A DNA stretch of 64,000 bases from Perca fluviatilis. Taxonomy: Eukaryota; Chordata; Actinopteri; Perciformes; Percidae. Below, piece after piece: positions 40,870 to 55,556 of this stretch. Made by a program: the position numbers and the translations under genes. Each line of letters starts with the position of its first letter. The first letter of the stretch is position 1. The stretch is taken from positions 13,773,934 through 13,837,933 of the forward strand of contig NC_053123.1 of NCBI RefSeq assembly GCF_010015445.1. The letters run 5' to 3'. Below the pieces are notes generated by a model. The model had not been told where the DNA came from. It searched no databases and was given only the letters and a program-made list of their open reading frames with translations.

Positions 40870-41411
40870 CCTGTATTCACCCTTTGTCGGAAACATTACG
40901 TTTTAGCGCCTGTCTCTTTAAGCCCCCCTCCCAAAAAGCCCAGTCTGCTCTGATTGGTCAGCATTTCCGGGTGTACTGCATCTGCACTCTCATAGTCTCT
41001 GCACCGTCATTGCAGTCAGGGAGTGAATGTATCGGCAATGTAGTGGCACTTTCTACCTATATATAGTATAGTTCTGAAGGCTGTTCTAATGAATCATTCG
41101 AACATGTAGCTATGAAAAGTAATGCACTGTAATTTTTATGTATTCCACGTAATTATTACTGTGTGCACCACATTGACTTCCGCTGTATTAGAGTGCGAAG
41201 ATCCGCATAGGGAGGAGGTCGGGGTTGAAGGGTGGGTCCTAAAACACTGGGCTTTCAAGCGGGAGAGTGGAGTTTGTGTCCTGGAAGAGGTTGTGTTTAA
41301 GGGGAAAACACAAGAGTGTCAACCAGGAAATGGGTGTTCGTGTCCTGGGAGTACTACTTAAGGCGACCAGTGTTTTACACCACACCACAATCCTTTTTTC
41401 ATTTTTTAAAG

Positions 41412-41585
41412 ATAATTTTTTTGGGGCTTTTCCCTTTATTAGACAGTGACAGTGGATAGACAGAAAAGGGGGAGAGAGATGGGGGATGACAAGCAGCAAA
41501 TGGCCGCAGGTCGGATTCGAAGGACTGCAAAGGACTCAGCCTACATGGGGCACACGCTCTTACTGGGTGAGTAGAGGGCGCCCCC
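41412..41585 (-). repeat. tRNA-derived SINE, second copy
   Basis: It shares long stretches with 3375-3527, including GGGGCTTTTCCCT and GGGGGAGAGAGATGGGGGAT on the plus strand. Its B-box on the minus strand, CTTCGAATCCGACC, is closer to the GGTTCGAATCC consensus. Confidence 0.7.
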
Positions 41586-42854
41586 ACAATCCTTTTTCTA
41601 ATCTTAACTAAACGACCAAAAGAGCATAACCTCACGGTGCCCTGTGGCTGGCTCACAGTAACCTTTTCTTGGCTAAATTTATTTGTAAAGGCCGCTAAAA
41701 CTAACTGTCATGTGACCGGACGTCATGTGACCGGCCAGGGGTTGCCGTGATTTCGTAGGATTTCGTGTTGTGCACACAGTTTTGTACGATATTATACGAA
41801 CCCTTTCATGAGAATGCTTTTAGTCTTTACAGAAGTCCTGACGGCTCGTTTAAAGGCACTGTTTCTGTATATGGGATGTGTGCATTTCTCTGTGGATTGA
41901 GCATTTTGATACTTTCAGAGTATATAGCACCTGCTTTATAATCAAAGAAGAAATTGAAATCTTACTTTTTACAATATGGGAACCTTGAGGAAGTCTTGTT
42001 TAGGTGTGGAGAAGTGTGTGGCATTATGTAATTGGCTACAGCTCAAGCACCTACTACTGCCACCTCACTGCCATATAACAATAAAAGGCTAAGCAACATG
42101 CAATACCATAATATTATATTACCAAAAGTTATACCAAACCACAGTGAAATTTAGTTTTATTTACTTTTTAGGTAAAGGATGTCAGTACTTTACATCTGCT
42201 TTAAAGTGCACAATACCAGAGACTCAGCAGCAAGAGTGCATGACTCATCTGTGCTGATTATCTATTTTATAGTACCGCCTCTTTGGCTCATTTGAACTGG
42301 GATGCCAGTATTTCTGGAGGGCACAGGATGTTTGGTGACTGTCTTTTTTGTGTTATCATATTGTGAATAACGGTGCAGTTTTATTGGAGGTTTGTGTCAC
42401 CAGTGTAGCATCTGCTTGACGTTGTGCATGCTTAATGTATATTTTGGATATAAAAAGATCCCAGTGGGCATGGGAGAAGGTGAATCACTGTTTAAGGAAT
42501 GAGGTGAAACGAATCGGACCAATGTGGAGGAGAAACTGAGAGAAGGGGGGGATGGGGTGATAACACAATACTGATGAAAGCGGAAGGCTTTCATTTCATT
42601 TTGAGCTACCATGTCAGAATGAATTTAGAAAATGACATTAGGGTGCAGCTTGGATATGAACAATTTGTCTGTGCTCAGACATTGTTAGCAGTGTGTGAGG
42701 GGAACCCTTGTCTATATACATTTATTCTCTCTGATGAATGCTTAATGCAAAATCCACTGCAGTACCTACAGCAGAGAGGAGGATTTGTCACTCTTATCTG
42801 AACATAGAGTACCTACAAACACTTGCATGAGTGTAATCGAAGAGGCGCAGTATG

Positions 42855-42940
42855 TAATAATTATAATAATAATAATAATAATAATGAGATAATAATGATT
42901 AATTAATGATTAATTAATGATGATTAATAATAATCAAATG
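42855..42940. repeat. (TAA)n / TTAATGA low-complexity repeat
   Basis: TAA triplets followed by repeats of TGATTAATTAA. Confidence 0.85.
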
Positions 42941-43279
42941 GAAAAATAGTTATACTGATTAAAGAAAAGGATAAACAAATAAGGAAACCATATTAAAAAC
43001 TGCAACATGTTTTTCTGCCACTCTTAAAAATCCAGGGATACTTCTTGTATCGCATTATGTGTTGGGATGAATGCACGCCAGTCTATTGTGCCTTCATTTT
43101 TTACTTGTGTCTCTAGTCAAATGATTTATGGCCTCTGACACAAAAAAATATATTGGGAGACATTATTTCTTAGTAATTTATTTACACCTGCTGAAAAGGA
43201 AGTATTTCTCTTGTATTCTAAGTTTATAAGACAGTACTGTGTTCTGAGCTCTTTGCATACCACGAAAATGTGTATGCAA

Positions 43280-43516
<237 letters not shown>

Positions 43517-44367
43517 CTAATTATTTGTGAGGGATTGCAATTTTGGCCAATTCCCACAATATTTAGGAAAAATGTGAGAATGCCAAATGCCACACTTTCA
43601 TGGGAGTACACATTGTACAATAACAGTATACAACAGCTAAGTAATTATGTGGGATAAAAGGTAGTTTAAATTTGTATCATATCCCTCCACATGAGGTCTC
43701 TTGATTTTTTTGTTTAATTGTATGAGCTTTAAAGTTTGAAAAAACAGTTTCCAGTACATGTTTAATGTACTGTACCTTAATCTCAACACTTTTCCCATGT
43801 TTCCCATGTTCTCTACTATTTTAATTACTGAGCTCTCTCAGGAATAACCGATTCAACTCATAGTGACTCTGTATCCTTAGTATTGTACAGTAAGTCATGT
43901 TTTTTTTCAATCAGGGACACAACAAATATTGTCTTACGTGTGGCATTTTAGTCTGTAGAATTGAAAAAAGGCTTGAGGCTTTATCAAAACATTATTTGAT
44001 CAGGGCTGAATACATTTGTTACAAAGTCTCATGGGATTATATGGAATTCTCAGGTTATAAGCAACTCAATCAGAGCTGTTCTGGCCATATGGGAATTATC
44101 CTGCACTTGATAACTGACCCCAGGTAAAATAAATGACTGTCAAATGCCTTTTTTTAATTTAAAGTTACTTGCCACTTGACAGACATTTATTGTGTGACTC
44201 TTCTAAAATAAAGCTTCCAATGTGCATTATCACACACAGAAACCACAATAAGACGAAATGCTTCTCTTATAACCTCGTTCATTGGCTTTTATCCCAGCTG
44301 GCCAATGTCTTCCCTACTTCCCACAACCACTACTAACATCTACTAACATCTTACTTACTAACAACAA

Positions 44368-45077
44368 GGGGCCCTATCTTGCACTCAGTGCAATTGCCTT
44401 TGTACACCGACGCATGTATCATTCCTATTTTGCACCTGACGCACAGCGGACTTTTCCCTCCACAGACGCACGTCGGTAAATTAGGGAATGTATTTGCGCT
44501 CCCAGGGGCGGTTCAACAAAAAGAGGAGGCGTGTTCCGGCACAAAAGTTCCCTGGTGCTATTTTGCAGTTTCAGAAAACAATTCTGCCACTGACTGTCTA
44601 AAGTCAGTGGCGCTAGTCTAAAGTCAGTTGCGCGTTATTCAGATGCTATTTTAGGGGCGCATGCTTGGCATAATGTAGCGTGAAAAAGAAAAATTTTACT
44701 GAAAATGCGCTTTAGGTGTTTGGATAGATCAGGAGGCACTTTACAGTACAGTCCTCAAAAAGTCGCAGCATTCTTTGTGGCTTGTTGTGTTTTACACAAC
44801 ATTTCATGGATGTGTTGATGACATAAATGAGGAAATATTAGAGGACTTAAGGAGATGTGATGTTGAACTACAGTGGGATTGGACACTCGATGCGCTCCTG
44901 GTGGAGCGGGTGGACGGAGATGGAGTGGGGGGAGGAGGAAGGGGCATGCATGGCTGCAGCAATCCTCTCCAGACTTGAGGAGATGCGCCCAAGAGGCCGC
45001 AGCAACATCGCCACACGGCCAAGACGGGCATTTATTACTTTGCCGCATCCCGGACAGCTAAAGTTAAAATAGGGCCC
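44368..45077 (+). mobile_element. GGGCCCTAT-ended element, copy A
   Basis: It begins GGGGCCCTATCTTGCACTCA and ends GTTAAAATAGGGCCC. It is an inverted relative of 48902-49910 and lacks about 300 bp of that copy. A short reading frame ([13 protein letters not shown]) is shared by both copies but matches no family I recognise. Confidence 0.75.
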
Positions 45078-48000
45078 AAGGCCTCCAACATACAGAGTGC
45101 ATCTGTGATTGACAGCTCACATGACTAATAGATTCAACCCCTTCCCAGTTAGATGCATAACTGACATTTGTGAATAATTACTGCATAAGATTACAATAAC
45201 TATCAGTATTGCTGCTTAGTTCTACTCAGTAGGCTATGATTTGTTTTTTTTCCTCCCTCTCCTTGACTTGTAGTTGAAAGAGCGGTGTGAGAAAAGTATG
45301 GGGTGTTTGAAAGTCCATTGCTCTTTGTTGGAATTTCTTTTTTTTTTGGACATCTACAGTCAGGTCAGGGATCAGGTTCACAAACAGATCCTGCTCAAGG
45401 ACAATTCAGCAGGGTTGATTTTTGGCAGCATAGAGGTTTGAAACAAGATTTTCTGGTTAACACAAAAGACTAGCTATGCCCGATAACTATCCCATGCTCC
45501 TTCACTTGTATTTTCCTCAATAAATTCAGTTTCAATTGCCAATATTACAGAGGGTAATAAATCATTTAGATAGATAGTTTAGAAGCGACAGAGGGAATGG
45601 ATGCTGCTGCGATCCTAAATTGGTCATGGACAACAGAGAAATGATTTGTGAAATGCTTGGAAAGGTTGTTTTACTTCATGACAGTGGTGTTCTATGTGGG
45701 AGAGGACTCAGATGAGGATATGATTCTGAGGGAGAGGCGGATGGCAGTTGAGTTTTTTCTGAAGCGCTGTCAAACAGCCATCACTCTAAATGGAATTCAA
45801 CCTCTTCCTGTAACTGTCACTGTGGCAGCTGAGCAGGGAATGACCCCACTTGGCCTTGGCTGTTGATTTTATTTTATTTCTTTAAGTTAACAATCCTGCT
45901 GTCATAGAATTCATATCTGCTGCTTCCAGCTGAATAATCAAGTCAGTTTTGTAGTCTAAGTTCAGCTCATGAATGTGATTAGATAGTCTCGAATCGTCTT
46001 TTGGATTGTAAAAAGTTTTTTTTTTATCAAAACCTCTTTGCTACTTTGCTAGTAAAATAGATATTCTCTCAAGCCTTTTAGGCAGTTTCTGCACATCTTT
46101 TATAGACTGATGCATATTGAGCTTTGGAACAAGAACATTTGTTCTCTCTTGCACACATTAAGAGTTGAATTTTTGAATAAGTAGAAATAATGTTCACATA
46201 AGATTTAATGAAGAACAAATAACAAAAACAAAACCAGAGGCAATTAATGAGAAGAAAAAAACATCCTGAGCCCTTTTGCTTGAAGGAGAGCTAAGAGTTA
46301 AGTTAATATTTCTTAAGCCCTTCAACCAGTTGGCTCTTATGAATCAAAATCTGAAAGAGTATCCTTTGACCCCACCACCCACAGAAGGAGGGACAAAGAG
46401 AAATACTCAGGCAGAGAGAGAAATAACAATATGACAGCAATGCAAACAAAGCAGATTCATCTAAAACTGCTTTTGGTGAGAATTCTATGAAAAATGTAGC
46501 TTTCATATCTGTCTGAATCACAATTGCTGGCTTCAACACAGAGAAATGTCCCACATCTGACCGATTCATAGTAATGGCCGTAATTATAATCCATATGGAT
46601 CGTCATTCGTGCATAAGAAGTAATGACTGGAAATTTAAAGATACTCAGCTGAAACTGAAGTTTTTACAGTACAAATACATTAAACCCAGCAAGTTATAAA
46701 GCACTTCTCCAGATCTAATACATTAGCGAAAATGTTGTCCAGTAAAAGTTTGACTTACCAAAGATACCTTAAAGTCTGCACATTTCTTACTTTTATTGTC
46801 TCTTTCCTTGACCTAGAGGTAGTTTTACCGTATGGAAGTGTGCAGTTGTGTCTGTATGATGTATAAGGAAGGAAGGAGCCATTGAGTGTGGCAGAGGGAT
46901 GACAGCATATCATCAATATGTTCTGATGGGGTTGTAGGGGTTTAGGTTAGGTTGGTAAAGGGTAGGACGTGCACAGTAACACATTTAAGACCAAACAATG
47001 AAAGGACACAGCAAAAAAAAGGAGCAGGTGTACATATGGTAAGGGCAAAGAAATACAAACACTCAGCAGAAACACTTCATCTTCCTCTCTGTTAATTGAA
47101 TCATCTTGTACTGACAGGTCAAAAAGAAAGACTAAACAGCAGTGGTTTGGTAAGGGCATGTTTCAGCAGCTCACTCTTTTTTTTTTTACTCTGTCTCTGC
47201 GGGGGCATCAGTTCATTAAATTCTGAAAGTGAAGTCCTTGCATCAAAAATCCTCAAGGGTCATTTCCACTTTCATATCAAAAAAGATGCAGGTCCTGGAG
47301 CAGCTGATTCAAAGTTCATGCAGGGCAACAGACGGAGGAACAGTGTGCCATCCAGCAGCCATTTTTGGGCTAAATAAATTCCTCTCAGTCTGAATAATAA
47401 GATGGTGGCTTGTTGTTCCTGGCAATACAAACTAAATTCAACGCATATAAGTATCAGTTACCCAAACTGAAACTTTACTATTGCTTTTACCATGTGCTAT
47501 AAATAAAACTTCCACATCGAGTTCCCAGGTTCACAAAATACTATCAGGTCTATGTGATAAATTAAGAGATATAGGTTACAAAGCATCTGCTTAGGTAACG
47601 CCAGACCTAAATCTTCCACTGATGTGATTTTAATTTCAGATAACACTTGATTTTTGCTATCTATTATAACGATAAAACACTACACAGCTTGGACTCAGTT
47701 GGCCAATAAGGTTCAGAGGGTTAACTCAATAAAAATACGTTATTTCTCTGCCTCTTTCTTTTGGTGTACCTTTCCTATCTTAATTAGTACTGCAATATTT
47801 CCACTGAATTGCTATTTGGACTCCAGTCACGCCATCTGTCTGTGTGCTCGTCTCTGTCTCATAGATACAAGTTATGGGCCACATTACACAGTGTTGCACA
47901 CTTAGTCATCACTGACTCACATAGAACCTGGCTAACAGACGGTAGGGACTGCCAATTCCTGCGGGAAACACACAAACACACTGAAGGGTCGAATGCGTGT

Positions 48001-48901
48001 TAACAATACAAACACATAAAATCAGTGTTGCTAAGTTTATATCCTGATAGTACTGTATTGTAGAGAAAAAACCCAGAGAGAGACAGGTAAGGGGAGAGAA
48101 AACTAAAGCCAGGAAAACAGAAAGGTGTTACTTTGTGTGTATGTGTGACCCAGATTGCGTGATTCAGCCTTGCTTCCTGTCAGTTTAGAACTATAGAGTC
48201 ACTACTGCCACCCTGCCAGCATGTCCGTGCGCCAGGCCCCCACAGGCACCTTTGGGTTCAGGTGGCAGATTCACAACACACGCCAACAACATGACCTTGT
48301 CCTGGAAGGGCCCATTCAAGCCCAGTGATAGGGGCAACAGAGGCCAATGGGGTGAGTAGCGGTGGAGGAAGAATGAGACACCAGATGGATATGTTAATGT
48401 ACTTGGCATCGTGTAATTTGCTGCTATGCCTCTCCGCCTTGCTCTTTCTCCGTCTGACTCTGTCTCTCTTGCTCTCTTTGCCAATGAGTACACACAGCAG
48501 AACAATGTCATACTTAAAATGCCATGATGGAATATATGACTGGTCAGCCTCTATCAGCAGCCAAAGAGCTGCAGCCAGCCGGTTTCTGGCACAGACCCGC
48601 TTCATTTGTGTCCCCTTCAATTACAGAAGCATGTAATTTGCACAAACAGTCAATCACAACAGAGGGAGCTTGCTAATTAAACCAGGGATTCAACTAAATA
48701 GCTGCTGAAGTGATTATACAATAGTATGCTAAATACTGTAATACTAATTTCAGGTGGATAGTTTTGCAGTTCACAGAGCCAGAAGGTGATTTTTGAAACA
48801 TCATAGGAATTGACTGACAATGCTTAAAGTCTCTTAAACAATAATTGTATTGTGTTGTAGGCATATATGTGTATAGTATAGCGTGTGTATTTAGAGACCT
48901 T

Positions 48902-49910
48902 GGGCCCTATTTTAACGATCTGAAAAGCAAGTATCAAACGTGAAACGCAAGTAGCTTTGATGGCGGATCTCGGGCGCTGTTGCTATTATAACGGCGGGAT
49001 AAATGACTCTTGCGCCCGACGCAAATCTAAAATGGGTTGGTCTGAAGTAAATAGGTGTGGTTTGGGCGTAACGTGCAATAAACCAATCAAAGCGTCATCT
49101 CACATTCCCTTTAAGAGCAGGCGCGCTTGTTCCATGGTGGATTGCTATTATGACAGCAGATTTGCCTGGCGCACGCCAGCGGGAGCTGTCCGGGATGCGG
49201 CAAAGTAATAAATGCCCGTCTTGACTCGGGCGCATATCCACAGTATGGAGAGGATTGCTGCAGCCATGGAGCGTGGGCCTCCAAACGCACCACTTGCTCC
49301 TGTTGTGCCCCTTCCTCCTACCCCAACTCCATCTCCGTCCACCCGCTCCACCAGGAGCGCATCGCCACTCCCGGACCAGATCCCGCCGGAGTGTCCAATC
49401 CCGCCGTAGTTCAACATCACGTCTCTTTAAGTCCTCTAATATTTCCTCATTTATGTCATCAACACATCCATGAAATGTTGTGTAAAACACAACAAGCCAC
49501 AAAGAATGCTGCGACTTTTTGAGGACTGTACTGTAAAGTGCCTCCTGATCTATCCAAACACCTAAAGCGCATTTTCAGTAATATTTTTCTTTTTCACGCT
49601 ACATTATACCAAGCATTCGCCCCTAAAATAGCATCTGAATAACGCGCAACTGACTTTAGACTAGCGCCACTGACTTTAGACAGTCAGTGGCAGAATTGTT
49701 TTCTGAAACTGCAAAATAGCACCAGGGAACTTTTGTGCCGGAACGCGCCTCCTCTTTTTGTTGAACCGCCCCCGGGAGCGCAAATACATTCCCTAATTTA
49801 CCGACGTGCGTCTGTGGAGGGAAAAGTCCGCTGTGCGTCAGGTGCAAAATAGGAATGATACATGCGTCGGTGTACAAAGGCAATTGCACTGAGTGCAAGA
49901 TAGGGCCCCT
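48902..49910 (-). mobile_element. GGGCCCTAT-ended element, copy B (inverted)
   Basis: It starts GGGCCCTATTTTAACGATCT and ends GTGCAAGATAGGGCCCC. It is the reverse complement of copy A over most of its length, with a longer G/C-rich inner segment (48940-49200). The flank just beyond 49910 (TTGTTGTTAGTAAGTAAGAT) is also the inverse of the flank left of copy A. Confidence 0.8.
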
Positions 49911-49935
49911 TGTTGTTAGTAAGTAAGATGTTAAG

Positions 49936-50417
49936 CCACAAAGAATGCTGCGACTTTTTGAGGACTGTACTGTAAAATGCCTCCTGACCGATCCAAACAC
50001 CTGAAGCGCATTTTCAGTAATATTTTTCCTTGTAATTATGTATGGTTTGCAAAAATGGGAACTGCTGCGTCCGTGTAGATGAGAGAAGCAAAGTGTATGC
50101 GCGTTGTGCGCATGCTACATTATGGCCAAGCATGCGGCCCCAAAATAGCATCTGAATAACGCGCCACTGACTTTACACTAGGTTTTTCCTGGTCTAAAGG
50201 TTTTTCCTGGTCTGTAGTGGAATTGTTTTGTGAAACTGCAAAATAGCACCAGGGAACGTTTGCGCCTGAACATGCCTCCCGCCCCCGGGGGCGCAAATAC
50301 ATTCGCTAATTTACCGACATGCGTCTGTGGAGAGAAAAGTCCTCTGTGCGGCGGGTGCAAAGTAGGAATGATACATGTGTCGGTGTACAAAGGCAATTGC
50401 GTTGAGTGCAAGATAGG
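49936..50417 (-). mobile_element. GGGCCCTAT-type element, truncated copy C
   Basis: A tandem partial repeat of copy B in the same orientation: CCACAAAGAATGCTGCGACT at its left, GAGTGCAAGATAGGGTCAGA at its right. It has diverged more, and TTTTTCCTGGTCTAAAGG / TTTTTCCTGGTCTGTAG is a short internal duplication. Confidence 0.75.
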
Positions 50418-50799
50418 GTCAGAGATGAAACATAATTTTTTCCCCCTGATGTGCACATGTATCAATAAAACACTGATTCCATTCTTGGTTTTGCAGGTGT
50501 TAAAACCTTTTGAAAATGAGTTTGTTAATACATTGTTAATTTTTGACACACTATTAATTTAATGTTTGGGCATATGTAACTATTTGTGTGCATGGAACAG
50601 GAAATTAGTTAAAACAAGTGGGCAAAGTATATCTTATTTGTATGTAAATAAGCCATGCATTTATTTGATTCATGTAACACAATTTGGTCATATGCTTTTG
50701 CTTATGCGTGTGTGTGTATATTTTTGTGTGCTAAAAACACTTTTATGCAATGAGACCAAAGTAGTGTTAATTTTGTCACCTATTTTTTTATTTAGCCTT

Positions 50800-50970
50800 T
50801 GTAAGTTTTAGTCATATTTGGTCATTCACATGTCTTATTTTGTTAGTCAAGTTTTAGTCAACTAAAATTCTCATCATTTTAGTCTAGTTTTAGTCAAAAG
50901 AGAACTCAATATATCTTAGCCAAGGTTTAGTCAAAACATTTTAGTCAAATTAAATTATTTCTGAGATTAT
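50800..50970. repeat. TTTTAGTCA-rich repeat
   Basis: Many copies of TTTTAGTC in both orientations (for example GTTTTAGTCAACTAAAATTC), probably a MITE fragment. The ends are not defined. Confidence 0.5.
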
Positions 50971-53900
50971 TTCTGATAACCATTTCAGTCAAACACCCGA
51001 ACCCCTCAAAAGCAATAATAACTGCAATGAAAGATATTCAAATTGGTAAGCAAAAGAACGGTATCCGACCTCTCAAAGAGAGAAGCTGTTTTGTATGCAA
51101 TCAGCCGTGGTTTTGACCAACAGGAAATGTGTTTAGAGATTTCCCACTTCTCTCCTTTCTTTTCTCTTCTGCCCTGTGGACTGTGGGCTAACATCATAAT
51201 CTTTATTTCTTTCTAAAATTTTCTTTCAACTATGCCATGCATCTTTTAAAAGGTGAAACACTCCCACTGTCCCAACTTCTTTTATATCTTTTGTGATTTA
51301 CTAAATATTTTTAACTGAAGCAGAGCACTAAACTGAGGTCTGACTGAGGTCATATATGACTTAAGTAGATTTATGTGTCTGGCATAGGAATTGACTAAAA
51401 GATCACTGTCAGGATTTTACCACAGCAGCACCAGCTCGATGTCTCGTACATCATCAAGCTTTGTTGAGCGGTATACTGCAATCTGAAATGTGTAGGTGAA
51501 AACCCAAGCAACCTGTGCTGACCTATTACTGTTTTTGCAGGCTCTGCAAGGTGTTTCTGCAGCAGTTGTGACTGCTACTCTTTGTTAATACGCAATGGAG
51601 AGAACTAGCAAGCTGTGCTAAACAGATGATCACGACACCAAACCATCTAACAAATATGTGTGCTTTTTAGATTCAACACCACAGATGTAAGACAGTAAGG
51701 ATAAAGGTTTGTTGCCTTTTGCACCTGCCGTAAAGTAAAATCATTACAACAAATCTAAAATGACCTGTTAGCTTGTTACTAAGGCAGTGGAGGCACCACA
51801 AATGAACACAATGTCAATTATATGTCATAGGTGAGGATTAGACCATGTTACGTAGACTTAAGTTTGAACCAATCAAGTGTTCTCATTGTCGTGTTCTCGA
51901 TTAAAATGAGATGTCACAGAGAGGGTTGTTAAATTACATCACTAAAACATTAGATTATTTATTGTACTTTATATGAGATCACTGTTGACATATGAGCACT
52001 GTGTTACTGTGCAGCATTTACTCAGTACACAGTACAGTTTACCATATATTTAGTTGAACTGAATGTAAATGGGTTTCTATATGAGCTGGGAAGCACGGAT
52101 GACCCTTTGAGACTATTTCAAAGCTTATTGCATTATCTCTTAAATGCATGGTTGTCAATCAAAACCTAAGTGTATTCGTCTTGATTCATGAAGACTTGAC
52201 ATTTCTGGAGAGAAAAGGTGTTCTGCCAGCAGCAGTGTGATGCGACATTCTTTCCGTCCTTAATCACATTGGTACAGCTTGTGCGTCTGGCATACGACAA
52301 ACAAGGTTATGAGTCACTCACTGACTAAGGTTGATGACTGTGAGAGCTATTTAGAGTACACGTTTACAGTGTTTCCTTTAGGATTTTATTTAGCAGTGGG
52401 GGCAGGGTTGTCCGAACAACCCCAGCCCCATGTGAAGTTAAACTGGATGGACCCAATAACCTCTGAATTGGTCTACTTGTTAAATTGCAATGTGCATTAT
52501 GTCAGCAAGATCATTTTAAAGGCAACCGCAACTACATTTTCTGTACAGCCCTATTTCTGATACCGTGGTGGCAGAAATGTTGCCATGGTGGGCCGCTACT
52601 ACAAAATCAACATAGAGGAAACACTGCGTTTATTCTAATTTCTTCACCTTACAGAGATGGGGGAGTCTCCCTATCTAGCGAGCCATCCGTCTGCTTGTGT
52701 CTGAGTTTAGGCAGCCCAGTCTGTTTGTGCTTTCCCGTGAGGAAGTGTGTGGAAATTGCCTCAGGTTGTTTGCATAGGGGAGGGTGTGTTGAAACACACT
52801 GCTGAGACATCTCTCAAGTAAACATCAACTGTGCTCAATCTGATCTCCAATGTTGCCCACAGGATGGGCCTTAACATGTGTACACTTTTATTAAAAAAAA
52901 AAAAAGTACTGCCTGGTAGTTTGGATGTAAATGCTTAGTACCAGCAATGGACTGGCAAACACACTCAAGCACAGTAAAACAGTTTACTGCCTTTTTAGGC
53001 TAGACATCAGGCTGAAGAAAATTCTCCTGTGTAAATATGCAGTGTACAGCATTGAGAACGGTATCAAACTGAACCAAGTTTTGAATAGAAAAGGCAAACA
53101 TTATTGATTTTCTAAAAATAACAGATTTGGTAGCAGATTGTTGTTAAGCTGGGGTACCAGAATGTGTGTCAGCACAGATCTTTACACCAATCTGCCTGTA
53201 TGTTTGTATGAAAAGACAATGTGCTCCTTGGAATGAAGGATAAAAGAATGCTTTATAAATGAAGGTTGAGTTAATCTTCCTTTGAGTACAAATATTTTTC
53301 GTTAAACTTGTGAGCACAAAAGTGAGCCTTGGCTTTCTTTTATTTTTTTCTCAATATATTGATATCTGTTTGATCAATTAAAGCCACAAACTAGAGGGCC
53401 ATAATCTATTTTCTTTTTCAATTACCATACTTTGTTACAAACACAGTACTTCCTTTAGCTTTCCTTCTTTCTATCCATTCTTAATGTTACAGTATATGTA
53501 CTGTGATTTTGCCAATTTACAGCCCAATTGGTCAGATCGGGGTATCTAGTGAAGTGGCCTGCAAGCCTCGACGGCACTGAGACAGCTTCTGTCAGAAGAG
53601 AAAACAGCATGCAACAAGACTTGCAACTTCACACCAATCGATACACGGAATAATTGCCACTTAGACCATTATACCATCCTCTTTCGGGTCTGGAGTAATG
53701 AACTGTAATAGAGAAATGATAATAATGATGATAGTGATAATTAGCGGGATAATAACAGGGCAATCACAGGGTGCTGTAACGGGAGACATTAGCTGTGATC
53801 TATGATTGATCTGTTGCGAGGCTGGCAGCTTTGCAATTGAACCGGAGTTCCAGGGAACGGGATGATGCAGACAGTCTGTATCCAAGTGTGTTGGTGGATT

Positions 53901-53994
53901 TAATTCATATACAAATAAAGACCAATATTTTCTTCTTTTTTTTTAACCATCCTACTTTAATTCTAATCGCATCCAGTGTCCATGTATGCTTTTA

Positions 53995-55540
53995 TTAAAG
54001 GGCCAGTTCACCCAAATTCAATTACTGGCTATTTATCAAAGATATTTTATCAATATGAATAAAGTTATGAATATGTGTATTAATAACTTTCCCAAATTGA
54101 CAAAAAATCAAAACCGGGCACCACCCTGGAATCAGGGACCAATAACTGAACTGTGAAAACAGCCTCATAGGTGGTGTTTCTTTTAAAATACAGATCTTAA
54201 TTAATTTGATTAATTTATCTCATATTTATAAAGTGAACGGGAAGGGTGAAATTCGAGCACTGACCTGTTCAACCAGCTACTAGTTACTACAACATATACA
54301 CAGATAATCACAAACAACTGCTCTTTAAAGTATCATAGAATTTATTTAACTTCCAAACTATTAATTGTCAATCAATAATTATTCAATCCATAAACCTATT
54401 TACTTGTTACAACTACAACACAAGCAAAACAAACACATGTGTGTGTATGTGATTGAGAGAAAGAGGCGCGAGATGTGAGGCTCTTTATAGTTTTTAGCGC
54501 AATGCGCAAAACAGACTATTTAACCCCAAGATGGCGGGTAGTGAAGCTTGGTCGCAGCACCACGTGACTATGGGGTTAGCTGATCTGTGTATGTGTTGCG
54601 TGTGTGTGTTAGGTTTGTGTGTAAAAAAGGAAAGCAAAACACACTTTAGAGAAAGACACTTAGAATTTAGATTTTCGATAATAACCAATCCTCTCGTTCA
54701 CTCGGGACCTTACCCAAATGGACGTTATGGCAGAGTTCCGAGAAGTTGCCTTACGAGGGGAAATGTTTATTCCTCAGCTTCTGGTGGGCCAACAGCTGAC
54801 TTCTGGTGGCGATTATAAACCGATCCCTTTGTCTACACAGCGCCACGAGGTAACTGTCTCGTTACGTCACGGTGCTGTGGTTCGACTGACGAACGGAAGG
54901 TTTATTATCTCGCTGGTACAGAAACTAAACTTCTCCGCGGAGGGAGAATAGCAGTGTAGCAATTACAGTTTCAACAAGCTACAGTATCAAACACAACATC
55001 AACAAAGTACCGTGATCCAGTAGGTTCACAGCGATAAATTGGACTCGGTGGTCCCAATCAGATTAATAGTCAGACGTGCAACAGTAGCACTTATTAATCA
55101 ATCATGTTCAATGTCGTAACAAGTTGCAGTAATAGCGGTTACGTGACATTAATAACATACCTATATTTCTCTGACCAGAAACTTAAGCCTCCTTACTGTA
55201 TGTGTTCTGTGTTTGTTTGGTCCATAGATGACTCCACGGTAAACAGAACAGGTCCGCCTTGTTTCTCTCCACAGGCAGTGAAGAACAAGTTACGTCGACT
55301 TGAGAAGAAAACGTTGTTTCCTCTTCTGCAGAGATTGAAACACTGATGCGTGTTTTCACAGGATCCAGGGTGTTGCCAGAACACGGAAAATACTCCACTT
55401 GTCCGGAAAAGGAAACTATTTAATTAAAGTACAAACGTTTGACTGCGTGCAAACCTGTAGCCGCTTTTGCGTGCAGTGGAACGACGGAGGAGAGCACCCT
55501 GTAGCTGCTCGTGCATGCTGTGGATGACAATGAGAAAATG
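53995..55540. other. Unclassified stretch with CpG-rich core
   Basis: It starts at TTAAAGGGCCAGTTCACCC, which looks like a DNA-transposon end, but I found no matching right end. The middle (54470-54960) is richer in CpG than its surroundings. Short open frames in it resemble nothing I know. Confidence 0.35.
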
Positions 55541-55556
55541 GGTGACTTTTTAAATG

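Larger units (their letters stand above)
40164..41960 (+). repeat. Second interspersed repeat of the 33060 family, carrying insertions
   Basis: It includes AATGTTCAAAAAACACAATG ... GAATATACCTGTATT, resumes after the 40261-40869 insertion with CACCCTTTGTCGGAAACAT and GCTCTGATTGGTCAGCATTT, and ends near 41835-41940 with GACGGCTCGTTTAAAGGCAC. The SINE at 41412-41585 also lies within it. The outer limits are approximate. Confidence 0.5.

Noticed and set aside
49095..49502. 135-codon minus-strand frame in the GGGCCCTAT element ([13 protein letters not shown])
   Set aside because: It recurs in copy A only as a broken frame and resembles no transposase I know; left as part of the repeat.
54470..54960. 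Possible retroviral LTR or gene promoter
   Set aside because: No paired LTR, primer-binding site or retroviral protein motif was found; only mild CpG enrichment.
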